DNA of 64,000 bases from Cheiracanthium punctorium. Taxonomy: Eukaryota; Arthropoda; Arachnida; Araneae; Cheiracanthiidae. The stretch covers positions 251,501 to 315,500 of the forward strand of contig JAWZYV010013002.1 in the NCBI GenBank assembly GCA_038373885.1. The letters are read 5' to 3'. Below the pieces are notes generated by a model. That model was given only the letters and a program-made list of their open reading frames with translations. It did no database searches and had not been told where the DNA came from. Positions 47,018 to 58,454 of the stretch are shown in pieces. The first letter of the stretch is position 1. Every line of letters begins with the position of its first letter. Made by a program: the position numbers and the translations under genes.

Positions 47018-48118
47018 CAGTAGAATCTCGCTAAAACGATATCCTCTATAACGAAAATTCTCTCTATTACGATATTTTTTCATAGTCCCGGCTGAATTCC
47101 CTTTAGATTAATGTAAAACAGTTCTCTGTATTACGATATCCTTTAAAACGATAATTCTCTCTACAATGATGGTAATAATTATCCCTTACATCACAATAAT
47201 TCTCTCTACTACGATATCTTTTTTTTTCTACGATGCATCAGAAGCCCAACTCATGCACACACATTGAAAGTTACACAAAGAAAGTCGAGGTAAAATGTGG
47301 TTGGACCACGCCTCTGCTAAAGAACGTCTTCTAAGTTTCGTTTTGCTGATGTAGCACTATGATATTGAGAAAGTGCATTTCTCGTAAGGTGTAAGGGCAG
47401 TTGGCATTTCCTGGATGACACATCTTTGATTCCCCTCTTTAAAAAATGGTTAAGGATTCCTTTCACCGGAACTGATAAACGATACGTTCTTTTGTCTGAA
47501 CTTGAGTAAGAATTTTAACCTCCGATAAATCCAATCGAGGTCGATTATTACACGAGGATATTTTAAATTATTTATGAGTTTTGTTTACTTTGAAGTTTGT
47601 TTAGTGAAAATCGAAAGCAAATATCTATCGAAGTGAAATTCAACATCATAAAAGATTTTGATAAAGGCATGAAGCAAAATAAATAAGAATAAATTAATGG
47701 GTATGTATTTTCAATTCATATCTAATACATTTTAAAAAATGCTTTTGCGGCATTCAGGTATTATTTATTTAGACATTATATATTTGTTATTCAAATATGC
47801 TATAAATATTTATAAGCTATATCGCCGCTAGAATCCCTGGCGAAGCGGCAAGGGCATTTAACTAAAATTTGTGAGTGTTGTGAAAATTACTGAAAACTAT
47901 AAACACATTTTTCTCCTTTCATTTAATATATATTACTTGTGAGGGTGTGCTGAATGAAAACAGAACACTTTCTGGTGACACCGCAGGGTATGGGATATAT
48001 GAAGAACAAAAATCAAAAATCTTTTCGTTCCAATATTGATTCTCGCTATAACGATAATTCTCTTTACAACGATATATTATTTTGACCCCCAAAATATCGT
48101 TATAGAGGGATTTCACTG
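47018..48118. mobile_element. TA-flanked element (1.1 kb), pogo/Tigger-type ends
   Basis: TA|CAGTAGAATCTCGCTAAAAC at left and, reverse complement of the right end, CAGTGAAATCCCTCTATAAC with TA. Both ends are followed by repeated 'tctctctataacgata'-like motifs. A mirror-image 'gattctactgta' directly precedes the left TA (46998..47009), giving a local palindrome. No transposase frame. Confidence 0.75.
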
Positions 48119-48234
48119 TATCAAATTTTAGAGCAGAAAAGGGAAGTTCCTTAACAACTTCAAACATGTTTATTTTTTTAAAAAATTGTCAACATTGTGT
48201 GTGTGTAGGGGGTGGGACACATGACCCCCTGTGC

Positions 48235-48366
48235 CAGGGCCGGCCCAAGGGGGGCGCGAATGTAGGCGATCGCCTAAGGCCCCGCTCTTGGGCCATTTTA
48301 TTGCTATCTCATAAGACATGACAGAGAAGAGGCCCCGCTCTTGCGCTTCGCCTGGGGCCGTCTCTG
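48235..48366. mobile_element. hAT-type MITE (132 bp), TIR CAGGGCCGGCCC
   Basis: Left CAGGGCCGGCCCAAGG, right (reverse complement) CAGAGACGGCCCCAGG. Target duplication CCTGTGC on both sides (48228..48234, 48367..48373). Strongly GC-rich against AT-rich flanks. Confidence 0.75.
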
Positions 48367-48419
48367 CCTGTGCCCCCCCACCGATGCTAAGCCTATAGTT
48401 CATGTATTAAAGTAATCAT

Positions 48420-49440
48420 GTTGGCGTTTTTACCATTCGCGTTTTTTTCGTTCACTGGAAATAAAATAAGAATTCCTTAAAAATTTTCTAAGTCCCCAAA
48501 ATTACGCATGTCTAATTAATATATTGCTATTTATTCATTATCTTAACATTAGTCTAATTCATTATGGGGGACACTTAAGATTTACCAAGTTATTTTAGAT
48601 GTCCATTTTATGGAGATAAATTTTGAATTCTTACATTTTTCATGTAAGTTCTTTTCTTTTTTAAGGGGGGGGGGAATTTCCCCCCAACTAGAGTGAAGTA
48701 TTACTGAATTAATAATTACGTAATATTAATCAATAGTCATAATGAACGATTTGTTTTATATCTCGCTAATTACTCATTGTTTTAACATGAATCTATCTAA
48801 TTAATATCTCGCTAATTACGCATTGTTTACACATTAACGGGTTACCTCTAACGAAGTAAAATAAGAATCCCTTAAAAATTTTCTAAGTCCAAAACGATCG
48901 AAGTAAATGGAAATAAAAAAAGAATTTTGTTAAAAATAATGTCAAATCGATAAGAACATTTTAAACGATATACATCACATAGCATCAAACACTCACCTGA
49001 ACTGTTTTTCCCAGCCTCACATTTTTTAATGTGCTTATAATAATATGTCGTATTAAATTCTTTCTCGCAAGCACAAATCTTGGAGAATTTCCTTTTCCTG
49101 GTACTGTCATTTTTGTCTGAAGACATTTATTCCACGTGTGAAGACATTTTTTCCACCTCGTAGTAATAAACACTAAGGCTTTTAAAAGTATAAGCATGCA
49201 ACAATCTTGGATTTGTATGTGCTTCGAAACGTTATTTTTTAAACGGCTGCTAGCCTAATGCGCATGTAAAAATACAGCCAGATCTGCGGTCTGCTCTCCT
49301 GCTACGTACACAGTACGTAACTTAATATACCGTCCCTTTTCTCCAGCTTCTGAAGAAAATTTTCAAAGTTCTCGAGATCGGCAGTGCGCATGCGCTGGCT
49401 GGAAAGGTGAAAATTTACTTTTGCTCCGCTATGGGCTCGT
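48420..49440. repeat. Arm 2 of the inverted repeat pair with 35640..36660
   Basis: Inverted relative to arm 1. Homology is patchy and stops abruptly at about 49440, at 'atgggctcgt'. A minus-strand open frame at 48872..49126 reads KRKFSKICACEKEFNTTYY, basic and Cys-containing, but arm 1 shows no matching frame and I do not recognise it. Confidence 0.55.
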
Positions 49441-49549
49441 AAACAGAATGAATGTAGTATGTTGCCAAAGTAAAGAAAGCGAAGTTATAATTTTTATGTA
49501 TTGTTAAAATATTACAGGTTAGAGAGTAACTAAGTAATACCATTTGATT

Positions 49550-50700
49550 CGCTTTAGTCGTCATTATGTGATGCGCGAATGAATATTTACACATACTGAA
49601 ACAATTTTCGCAAAATCTCAAAATTTAATCAACATTTTGAAAAATTGGAAGCCTAGAATTTAAGTTGAGTGACAACCTATCATGTCACCCAAATTCGTTT
49701 CATTCCCTGCAGTCTTTATTTCGTGATGCTGGAACAATTTTCAGCATTTTAAAACAATTTTCGCAAAATCTCAAAATGTAATCAAAATATTTTTAAAATT
49801 CAACGCCTATAAATTAAGATTAGCAACTACCTATCATATCACTAAATTTCGTATCATTCGTATAAGTCGTTATTACGTGAAGTTTGAAGAAATCATCATT
49901 GAACGTATTTTGAGAGAATTTTCACAAAATCTCAAAATCTAATAAAAATGTTAAAAAAATTGGACTCCTATAGTTTATGTTGAGCAACCATCTATCGTGT
50001 GACCAAATTTCATATCATTCGCTTTAGTCGCTATTACGTAATGCGGGAACAAAGATTCACTCAGTTTTAAACGATTTTCACAAAATCTCGAAATCTGATC
50101 GATTTTTTTTTAATTAGATGCTTATAGTTTAAGATGAGTGACCACCTATCATTTCACAAAATATCATTTTTTCACCTTTGCAGTTATTACGTGATGTGCG
50201 AACACAAATTTACGCAGTTTGAAATGATTTTCGCAAAATCTCAAAATCCAGTCAGGATTTTTTAAAAATTGGACGCCTATGTTTTAAGTTGAGTGACTAC
50301 CTATCATGACACTCAATTTCATATCATTCGCTTCAGTCGTTTTTACGTAATGCTTGAACACAAATTTACGCAGTCTGAAAGGATTTTCGCAAAATCTCAA
50401 AATCCAAACAAAATTTTTTAAAAATTGAACGCCCATGTTTTAAGTTGAGTGACCACCTATCATGACACCCAATTTCATATCATTCGCTTCAGTCGTTTTT
50501 GCGTGATGCTTGAACACAAATTTACGCGGTTTGAAACGATTTTCGCAAAATCTGAAAATCTAATCAAGATTTTTTAAAAATTCAACGCCTATGTTTTAAG
50601 TTGAGTGACCACCTATCATGACACCCAATTTCATATCATTCGCTTCAGTCGTTTTTACGTGATGCTTAAACAAAAAAAGCGTCACGGACAGAATGACAGA
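49550..50700 (-). repeat. Tandem array, period about 156 bp, 7-8 copies
   Basis: 'cattcgcttcagtcgttttt' recurs at 50325, 50481 and 50638 with older copies at about 49560, 49700, 49860, 50014 and 50170. Each unit contains 'ttttcgcaaaatctcaaaat', 'cgcctatgttttaagttgag' and 'acctatcatgacacc'. The array ends at a Helitron-type 5' end at 50835 on the minus strand. It has no long reading frame. Confidence 0.85.
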
Positions 50701-51169
50701 ACGACAGAATGACAGACAGACAAACTTTTTTTTGAGGGTCGCATCGGATTCCCGGGTGCTTGAAACGGATAGAAATCGCAAAATTTTTGAATTCCAAGAA
50801 ATGTACAGACAAAAGTCTAATTTTATTTATATAGATTTAGAACACCTAAACTTTTAACACCTTTGTTGAGCGTATTTGAATAAATTGAAATGAAATGATC
50901 ATGTTTGGTTAAATGGTTGGCTGACAATAATCACTTGAGATTCAGTTTTCCTTCTAATACGGCAACAGACGATAAGCATTAAATTTTAGTATTTTACTAG
51001 CTGAAGTACCCGTTCTTCGCACGGGAATGAATGTACTTTTTGATATTACGATTTGTGGTGATTACTATTCATTGTAATAAACAGATATAGCAAAGTGGAT
51101 ATCGCGTTATATTGTGTCCAATAATCATGCATACCGAATTGCAAGGCAATCGTTTGTACGGTGCAGAAG

Positions 51170-52110
51170 GCCATGTGGCGTAGCGCAATCTAGTGGCGAG
51201 TATTAGCAAAACGGATACGGCGAAAATATTTTTCGCATTCAGATATCGATGTATACGAATTTTCATGACTATCGGCTGAACAGTCCTGAAGTTCATGTGT
51301 TGACGCAACATCTAGTGGCAAGTTATAGGAAAATGGATAGCGCCAAACTCTTCCCCGTGTTCAAATATCTATGTATACCTATTTTCATAGCGATTATTTC
51401 CACAGTCAAGAAGTGATACACTGCAGGGCCATCTAGTGGTTCAATAAAGTACTGATTTGCTACAGCGCCGTCAGGTGGCGAGTTACAGCAAAATGGATAA
51501 CGCCAAAATATTGTTCAAATAGCTATGTATACTGATTTTCATAGCGACCGTGTTCAACTATCTATGTATACCAATTTTCATAACGATCCTTTGCACAGTC
51601 AAGAAGTGATACACTGCAGGGCCATCTAGTAGTTAATTAAAGTAATGATTTGCTACAGCGCCGTCAAGTGGCGAGTTATAGCAAAATGGATAACGCCAAA
51701 ATATTCTCATTGTTCAAATAGCTATGTATACTGATTTTCATAGCGACCGTTTGAATGGTCAAGAATTTGGCCTGCTGCAGCGTCATCTAGTGGCGAGTTA
51801 AAATAATAATGCATTGCAGTGTCATCTAGTGGTGAGTAACATCAAAAGGAACGCAGTTAGAATATATTCTTCGTGCTCAAATGTGTAAGTATAAAAAATT
51901 TTATGCCGATCGGTCGAACGGTATAGAAGTTGATGCTTTGCAGCGCCATTTAGCAGCAAGTTACCGCAAAATGGATAGTGAAAAATATTCTCCGTGTTCT
52001 AATATCCGCGTGTACCCAATTTCATCGAAATCGGTTGGACGATATTCGCATAGTAAACGGCTAAACGGAATAGAATTCGACGTTCTGCTGCGCCACCTAG
52101 TGGCAAGTTA
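51170..52110 (-). repeat. Degenerate tandem array in Helitron
   Basis: 'ccatctagtggcgagtta'-like and 'aaaatggatagcgccaaa'-like and 'tatgtatacnnattttcata' blocks recur roughly every 110-150 bp (block starts near 51183, 51311, 51431, 51623, 51786, 51944, 52094). A 76-codon open frame at 51881..52111 spans two units and is not a gene in the other copies. Confidence 0.75.
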
Positions 52111-52980
52111 GAGGAAAACGGATAGCATAAAAAGCTTCTCAATGATAAAAGACTTAGGTGAACCAAATTTCATGGTGCAACGGTGCTGGAGTTTTTCAAC
52201 CTCATACACACATACCAACATTCATTTTTATCTATAACCAGTATCATTATATATCCCAGTCTCAAATAAAATCCAGTTTCGAATCTAAGCCTTGCCAAAG
52301 TGCCAACATACGCCATTTTGCAAGAGTTTTTTCAGGAAATCATTCGAAGCAGCAACGACTTAGCAGCAATCAACATGGGAAATGGTTCGGCCGCCAAAAA
52401 GTAAAGCACACATTTATTTGAAAATGTGAATCCCTTAATACAACCGAATTTTTTTAAATTATCAACTATAACGTGTTTTATTCATCGTTACTCCGATGTA
52501 CTAAATGAGAAGATTTCAATTTTCTGAAATTTGGCGGAATTCCCCCAACTTAAATCAATGTACTCAATTGGCGAGAATTCTGAAGATAGATCGCTTGAAA
52601 TCCCTTAATAACTGCATTATTTCTTCACGGATCATTAAAACTTAACGCTGTATTCTAATAAAACCTTTGCACTTGTTTTCAAAAATCTATTTCCTTAAGC
52701 TCTCAATAAATTACGTCAAGCCGAAAACTGTGCAAACCGCTAGAACGCACTTACTCAAAATCCATATTTCAGCCATTTTATTTTTTCGCCAAACTAAAAA
52801 AATTTACACATTAGCCTCGGAAATCTTCAATTCTTATTGTTTTGCGTGTAAAGCATTACATTCCTGATCTGATTTCCCATGCATACGATATTATAATTTA
52901 AAAAAAATTAACCTTACGAATATAAACTAACAAAAAAAAAAATCATTATTATTCTTTTATTTTTACTTTGAGAATTTAAA

Positions 52981-53463
52981 ACATTTTATTCGGCAAAATC
53001 GCCACACATGGCAACCACGATCCTTATTTCACGCTTTTTTCACTACAGGGGTTACAATTACGGAAAGCTTTTTGCGTGAAGAGCATAAAAAATCTCTTAA
53101 ATTCCGGGAACGGGTGGACTTTCAAAGTTTTAAAGTGGACTACGATTTATTCTATATTATTTTACATATCTGTGCTAAATTTCAGGCCGATAGGTCCATT
53201 TTTGTGGATTTGTATACGAACGACATTTTATTCGGCAAAATCGCCACACATGGCAACCACGATCCTTATTTCCCACTTTTTTCACTACAGGGGTTACAAT
53301 TACGGAAAGATTTTTGCGTGAAGAGCATAAAAAATCTCTTAAATTCCGGGAACGGGTGGACTTTCAAAGTTTTAAAGTGGGCTGTCATTTATTCTATATT
53401 ATTTTACATATCTGTGCTAAATTTCAGGCCTATAGGTCCATTTTTGTGGATTTGTATACGAAT
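52981..53463 (-). repeat. 242-bp tandem duplication
   Basis: 53223..53464 repeats 52981..53222 with few changes, including 'cattttattcggcaaaatc' and 'aaatttcaggccgataggtc'. It gives paired overlapping open frames (53072..53574) that are copies of one another and carry no recognised domain. Confidence 0.9.
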
Positions 53464-53522
53464 CAAATCCACAAACAAACAAATAAACAAACAAACAAAC
53501 AAACAAACAAACAAACAAACAG
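53464..53522 (+). repeat. (CAAA)n microsatellite
   Basis: 'acaaacaaac' repeated; on the minus strand it follows the Helitron 5' end, a position where simple repeats are common. Confidence 0.85.
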
Positions 53523-53879
53523 AATTTCATTTTTATTTATAAGATTAGAGTTGAAAAACTGTTGTTTAAATTAGTTTGTTATTTTTTGTCTAAAATTCGG
53601 GATTTTCGAACTCGTAGCTCATTGAGAATAAAAAATGTAAGATGATGTTTAATACTAATTAATACACTGAAATGATGTTACTTACGGTGAATTCCATCTT
53701 AATAAGTGAGAGGCTTCGAAGCAGTATACTATAAATGGCAATCCGAATATGTTATTTCCAAATGACGATCAATTATCAGCTAGTACTAGAAATCGTCCAA
53801 GATCAAGAAGTATCATGGACTTGTTCCGGAGTTTTGGGGCAACTCACTGTTCTGGGGGTTAAACTAGTTCAAAATTCTT

Positions 53880-54130
53880 ATTCTACTCGTCAAATAATTA
53901 AATTTTGCCTTTCGTTGCATCAAAATTAGTTAACTAGAACGGGAGATATGGAGTTTTGGGTTTCTCCATTAGTTTCTATAGAGTTTTTTAGAAACCTCGA
54001 GAAATATTGTTCCTAGGCCTTCGCTAACCTCATTTTTGGAGACTTATTTTTGGAATCAAATTTGGCGATATTTCGCCAAAAAGTCTCCAAGCTTGGCGGC
54101 ATTTCGGTCATTTGGCACGTTGTTTTTCTG
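53880..54130 (+). repeat. CGCCAA-palindrome repeat before the LTR
   Basis: Homologous to the reverse complement of 23835..24060. Contains TTTGGCGATATTTCGCCAAA and CCAAGCTTGGCGG. Confidence 0.6.
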
Positions 54131-54640
54131 CAATAGCATTACATAATAGCCTACTATTACTCAATTCCTTTTCTATTACGCAATAAAAATCGAGTTTGTT
54201 CTACAACATTCCACGGATGGTTTTCTCTGGAAACCTTCCATGGTCTTAGTCGTAGACTATAAAAGCGGCGGGTTCCTCCATTTGAGTCAGTGTTCATCGA
54301 GCTCTCGTTGAGTGAGTTTGCTGCATTACGCTGTGAATTGTGCTGTATTTTGCTTGCTTTTCAAATGCTGTGTGTGAATTCTTCATTGCTGAGTCTTGAG
54401 GGACGGTGCACGATTTCCCTCGTAAGTTTCCACTGAATTTATGTCTGTGGAAGTGTTTTATTTTGTGTGAGAAATACAGCATTTGCGAAAGCTTATGTTC
54501 TAAGCGGACTGTAATAAGCACATTACTGGCTAATCGCGCCTGTAAATTTTGTACAGCTGATTGTTTGACGAAGTTCTAGAAGCAATAAAGTTCGTGTACC
54601 ATCCTGACAAGTGGACTCTTTACAAGAACTTTCTACACCT
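54120..54640 (+). mobile_element. Probable solo LTR of a retrotransposon
   Basis: TATA-like ACTATAAAAGCGG (54256) and polyadenylation signal AATAAAGTTCG (54583) lie about 325 bp apart; the ends are approximately TGTTTTTCTGC and CTTTCTACA. Same design and phrases as 14755..15285. No gag or pol follows: the next sequence is a transposase of another class. Confidence 0.45.
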
Positions 54641-54649
54641 ACTGGACTT

Positions 54650-55440
54650 TAGAACGACGAAGTCAGAAATCAAGCAGAGTTTTCTGCAACAGACTTCACA
54701 AAGCACGTGCCTGTGGAAAATGTTCTAGGATATGTTCTCGCTCATCCACAGTCGAGTGTAGGAAGCATTAGGATTAGCGAAGCATTTGGCTATTCTAAAT
54801 CGCAAGTATGGAATATTTTAAGTACATATGGCACATATCCATATCGCCCCATTTTGGTACAAGATTTATTACCAGGAAACAAAGAACGTAGATTTGATTT
54901 CTGCAATTTCATTTTGAATAAGCAAAATGATAATCCGTCGTTCTTTAGCGACATTCTTTGGACCAATGGGTGTCAATTTCCAAGACAGGGTGTCATAAAT
55001 GCACAAAATAGTCACTATTTGTCTCTACAAAATCTGCATATCATTTGCCCGAACAGACACCAAGTGCGTTTGTCGGTAAATGTTTGGTGCGGAATATGGA
55101 AAGATACCTTAATTGGGCCATTTTTTTTTTTCGATGGTGTTTTGACATTCGATAGATATGCACAGATTTTAAAGAGCTCAGTGAGAGACTTCTTAGACGA
55201 ATGTGTATCACTACGAGATCTATCACAAATATGGTTTCATCATGATGGTGCTCCAGCACATAAATCATTAAAGCCCCGTACTGTTATAGCTGAAACATTT
55301 GGAAATAATATAATTGGGTACGACGGTGCTGTTAAATAGTATCCAAGATCACCAGACTCAGAAAACTTTCTCTGGAGTTTCTCGAAAAATAAAGTCTATG
55401 AAAAAGATTCAACAAGTTCATCGTCATGCAGATGTGTAAC
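54650..55440 (+). pseudogene. Broken mariner/Tc-type transposase
   Basis: The N-terminal region carries an HTH (VLGYVLAHPQSSVGSIRISE, then SKSQVWNILSTYG), then LLPGNKERRFDFCNFILNK, where IS630/Tc1/mariner transposases of arthropods have 'P.HPG..ERR..FCNW'. The first catalytic block reads LWTNGCQF where DE is expected (Asp lost). The second, WFHHDGAPAHKS, is intact. The third region has PRSPD, but a stop (55337..55339) replaces the preceding Trp, and the frame later drifts. Usual length is about 350 residues; the longest open frame is 210. It is inactive. Confidence 0.8.
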
Positions 55441-55449
55441 CCCGAGTAT

Positions 55450-56078
55450 GCTACACAAAATACAGGAAGAGTTTTCTACACGGGTGTGTATTTCCATTAC
55501 AGCCGAAGGAAGTTACTTTCACAAAACTACGGTAACAGGATTTGTAACATTGCTTAAGTTTCTAAAATACATATATTCGTATTTTAAAATGCTTCATTTT
55601 CTAATTTAATTTTTAATGTAGTGCTTTATTCCTTTGTGCTTGTTTTCGGTTTGTCCGTCCGTCCGTGCTCTAACTCCCGTAAATATGCATCGATTCCTAC
55701 GAAATTAATATATGTTATTCTTATCTACTGTACTATACCCTATTGAAAATGGTCTACGTAACATTCATAATTTTTCTACAGGAGCACTCAAAATATTCCC
55801 AACACATTGCTCTCTATGGGAAGTTATTATTTAAAGCGTGTCATCCTACTATATAGTTACGTGGATCCCTGACTCCAACATAGAACTTTTCTCCGCCATT
55901 ACTGCTAAAAATATTACAAAGTACAGAAAGCCTAATAACATCTGCACCGTTTGAAACCGTTTGAAATTTTTCAAAAGTGTGTATAAAAAACTCGGCTGTT
56001 CGAGCCTCGTCAGGGAGAGACCCCTGAACGTCCCTAATTTTTTAGTTTTATTATTGCCATATTAAAACGATATTAATC
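55450..56078 (+). repeat. Unit-type repeat related to copies A-C
   Basis: 55640..55870 matches 57640..57880 ('gtccgtgctctaactcccgtaaatatgcatcgatt' order) and contains 'acaggagcactcaaaatatt', as in the hairpin-ended repeat family. Confidence 0.5.
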
Positions 56079-56434
56079 GACTATGTCATTTTATCTCTCA
56101 CCTTTCGTGTATTTTGCCTGGTAACCCTATGTTGAAATTTTTATGATTGTAACCTATTTATAGAAAAATACATGTGATGCATATTTTACAACTTACGAAA
56201 TATTGTAACAATAGATTAAACCTATTGTGAACTAATAGTACTTAAATATATGTAAAAAATATATGTGATGCATATTCTTCAGCTTACGAAATATTGTAAC
56301 AATAGATTAAAGCTGTTGTGAACTAATAGTATTTAAATATATGTAAAATTATTTTGCATATTTATGTCGCTTTTATGGGACACATTTTTCGAGCAATTAT
56401 TAATAAAGGGGGTGAGAGATAAAATGACATAGTC
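56079..56434. mobile_element. MITE (356 bp) with 24-bp perfect terminal repeats
   Basis: GACTATGTCATTTTATCTCT (continuing CACC) at left and its reverse complement at right. Inside, a ~95-bp block is duplicated in tandem (56168 and 56264: 'cgaaatattgtaacaataga', 'gtgaactaatagt'). Target duplication unclear. Confidence 0.75.
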
Positions 56435-56844
56435 ATTAAAATATAGAAAACAATCTGCGCTGCTTTAAAAATCTGAAAATCGACCCGTTCCCTCATTTTT
56501 AAGCGATTTTTCGCTATTCTGAGCTCCATTTTATTTCCTAGAGTTAAAAAAGTTTATCATTTGCGTAAAAAAATTAGTTATTGCACATGAAAATGACTTA
56601 ATATTGATGTCACGGTTATCAAGCTTTTTCCAGATTTATAAGTTTAATTTTCTTTTCACAAATAAAATGATTTTTCTCGGGATGCTCCCTGCGAAACGAA
56701 ATCGTTCGAATACGAAAAGTTTCCGCACGTTCCTAGAAGAGCATAAAATTTGATTTGAGTATATATATAATAAAAATTTAATATGAAGTTATTTATTTTA
56801 GGAGGACGAAGATGAAATATATTGAGTGTAGACATGCTTTCGTC

Positions 56845-56900
56845 AAATGTTTTTTCTAGCGCCCGTTGTAATTGCCTCCACAACGGGCTTTGACTTCTAG
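56845..56900 (+). mobile_element. Helitron-type 3' terminus, plus strand
   Basis: GCCCGTTGT...ACAACGGGC hairpin (56861..56888), then TTTGACTT and CTAG|T at 56900. The 5' end was not found. Confidence 0.5.
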
Positions 56901-56929
56901 TTATAGAGATATTCTGCTATTTGAAATGA

Positions 56930-58454
56930 AATAAAACTGGTATATGTTATTAAGGATTACAAGATAAAGCTTTCCATTGAAAATAGTGTCTGTAATCGTT
57001 AATAGTTCTTTCTACAGGAGCACTGAAAACAATTCCAATACAATACGGTCAATGACAGTTTAGAGACAGGCATCCTTTTAAAGCATATAATATTATCTTA
57101 CAATACAATTAGCTAATAATCCGACGTCGATCGTGTGCCTCACTCAAAAGTTGCATCAAAAGTTGCCAATGTTGGCGACTTTTGAGATAAACTGTCAAAT
57201 ATGGTGCGAAAAAAATGCTTTGAAAAATGAACCGAGCTTAGCGATATTTTCCTTATTTGGAGGTAAATCGAAAACTATCTTATGTATTAATATTAAACTA
57301 TGACGATTTCATTGGGAATTTTGAAAAATCGTAACTCGCGGTGTAATTAACCGAATTAGTGTATTGTATTTTTTGAAGGCATGGCTAAGGGCTATATGCC
57401 TAGGAGTGGGAGGCAGGGTTGCTGCGTCGGTCGAGGAATTTCTCTGACCAAACCCAAAAGGGGTTCTAACGCATTAACGGATTTACATGGAACAAAATAG
57501 CAAACTGATTTTTTAGCACGTGGTAAATTAATTTTAGACTGCCAACCCTTAAAAAGATAAATTTCTCGCTCTCCGTGTTTGTGCGATACCGTTATGTTGT
57601 ATAAGAGGAATATTTATATTTTTAACTTACCAACAAGTTTGAGAGATGTTTATTATTTCGGCTTGTTTGTACGTTCTGTTGTCCACCCGTCCAGTGTTCT
57701 AACTGCCGTAAATATACATCGATTTGTGCTAAATTTATATGTTCTTTCTATGTACAGTATCATGTACCCTATTGAAAATGCCTATTGAAGTATCATTTAT
57801 AATAATTCTTCTACAGGAAAAAGAAAAACTAATACACTGAACTCTATGGGCAGTTCATTTCTTGAAAACGTATTTTAGAGTTATTCGGTTATTTTGAAAG
57901 AAAACAAAGTTGGCACATATATTATTGAGGCTCTCAAAATAATGTTCTCCATTGAAAATAGTGTCTACATTATTAATAGATCTTCGACAGGAACATTTAA
58001 AAGAATTCCAATACATTATAATCTGTGGCATTTGCGAGACACTAATAAATTTCTAGCACAAGACAATGAGTATAAAATGTTTATATTATTCAGTTAAATG
58101 ATGGGAAAAAAATTAAATAACTCACGCTTCTAGAGAAGGAATTTTAAAGTGTAAAAAAGAGTGACAAAATAATGGTGCAGGTTTACCATGATGTTCCACT
58201 AGAAACTGCCAAACATGCGTTATAGGAAAAGCTAAATTAGGATTTGAGGAATCAATTGTGTCTGTCGAGTTATTATTAACATAAAGTAAAACCATTTGAA
58301 AAGTAATGACATCTTTCTTACTTTTGAGACACCCTCTTAGTGGTCGGTGACAAATGCCAATATTTTCAAATTAATATACGTATCTCGGAAAGTATTCCAG
58401 TCAGAGACATGGGATTTTTTAAATTTACCTTCTTTAAGACACAGGGCAACATTT
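56930..58454 (+). repeat. Further unit-type repeats related to copies A-C
   Basis: 56930..57260 and 57560..58080 carry 'ccattgaaaatagtgtctg', 'ctacaggagcactgaaaaca' and 'attatntctatgggcag'-type words in about 200-bp spacing, plus CCAATGTTGGCGACTTTTG (57164). Open frames here (57579..58097) are repeats, not genes. Confidence 0.5.

Larger units (their letters stand above)
35583..50835 (-). mobile_element. Helitron-type termini, minus strand (outer pair; composite interior)
   Basis: Left end is a 3' terminus on the minus strand: reverse complement AACCCGTCGAGGACGGGT hairpin, then ACTTCAG and CTAG|T at 35583. Right end at 50835 reads, on the minus strand, A|TCTATATAAATAAAATTAG, a typical 5' end. 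Whether these belong to one insertion is unproven: the 15 kb between them holds many other elements and no rep/helicase gene, and they may be the ends of two copies. Confidence 0.35.
50997..53544 (-). mobile_element. Helitron-type element, minus strand (2.55 kb), with internal arrays
   Basis: 3' end at 50997: reverse complement CCCGTGCGAAGAACGGG hairpin, then TACTTCAG and CTAG|T. 5' end at 53544: A|TCTTATAAATAAAAATG. Both insertion-site bases fit the A/T target rule. The interior has an array near the 3' end (51170..52110), a unique stretch (52160..52980) and a 242-bp tandem duplication (52981..53463). It is non-autonomous, as there is no rep/helicase gene. Confidence 0.7.

Noticed and set aside
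51170..52110. CRISPR-like regular repeats
   Set aside because: The window is eukaryotic, units are over 100 bp, degenerate and without distinct spacers; it is a tandem array in a transposon.
53072..53574. Overlapping open frames up to 156 codons
   Set aside because: They are generated by a 242-bp tandem duplication inside a Helitron-type unit; the same peptide appears twice in different frames and matches no known domain.
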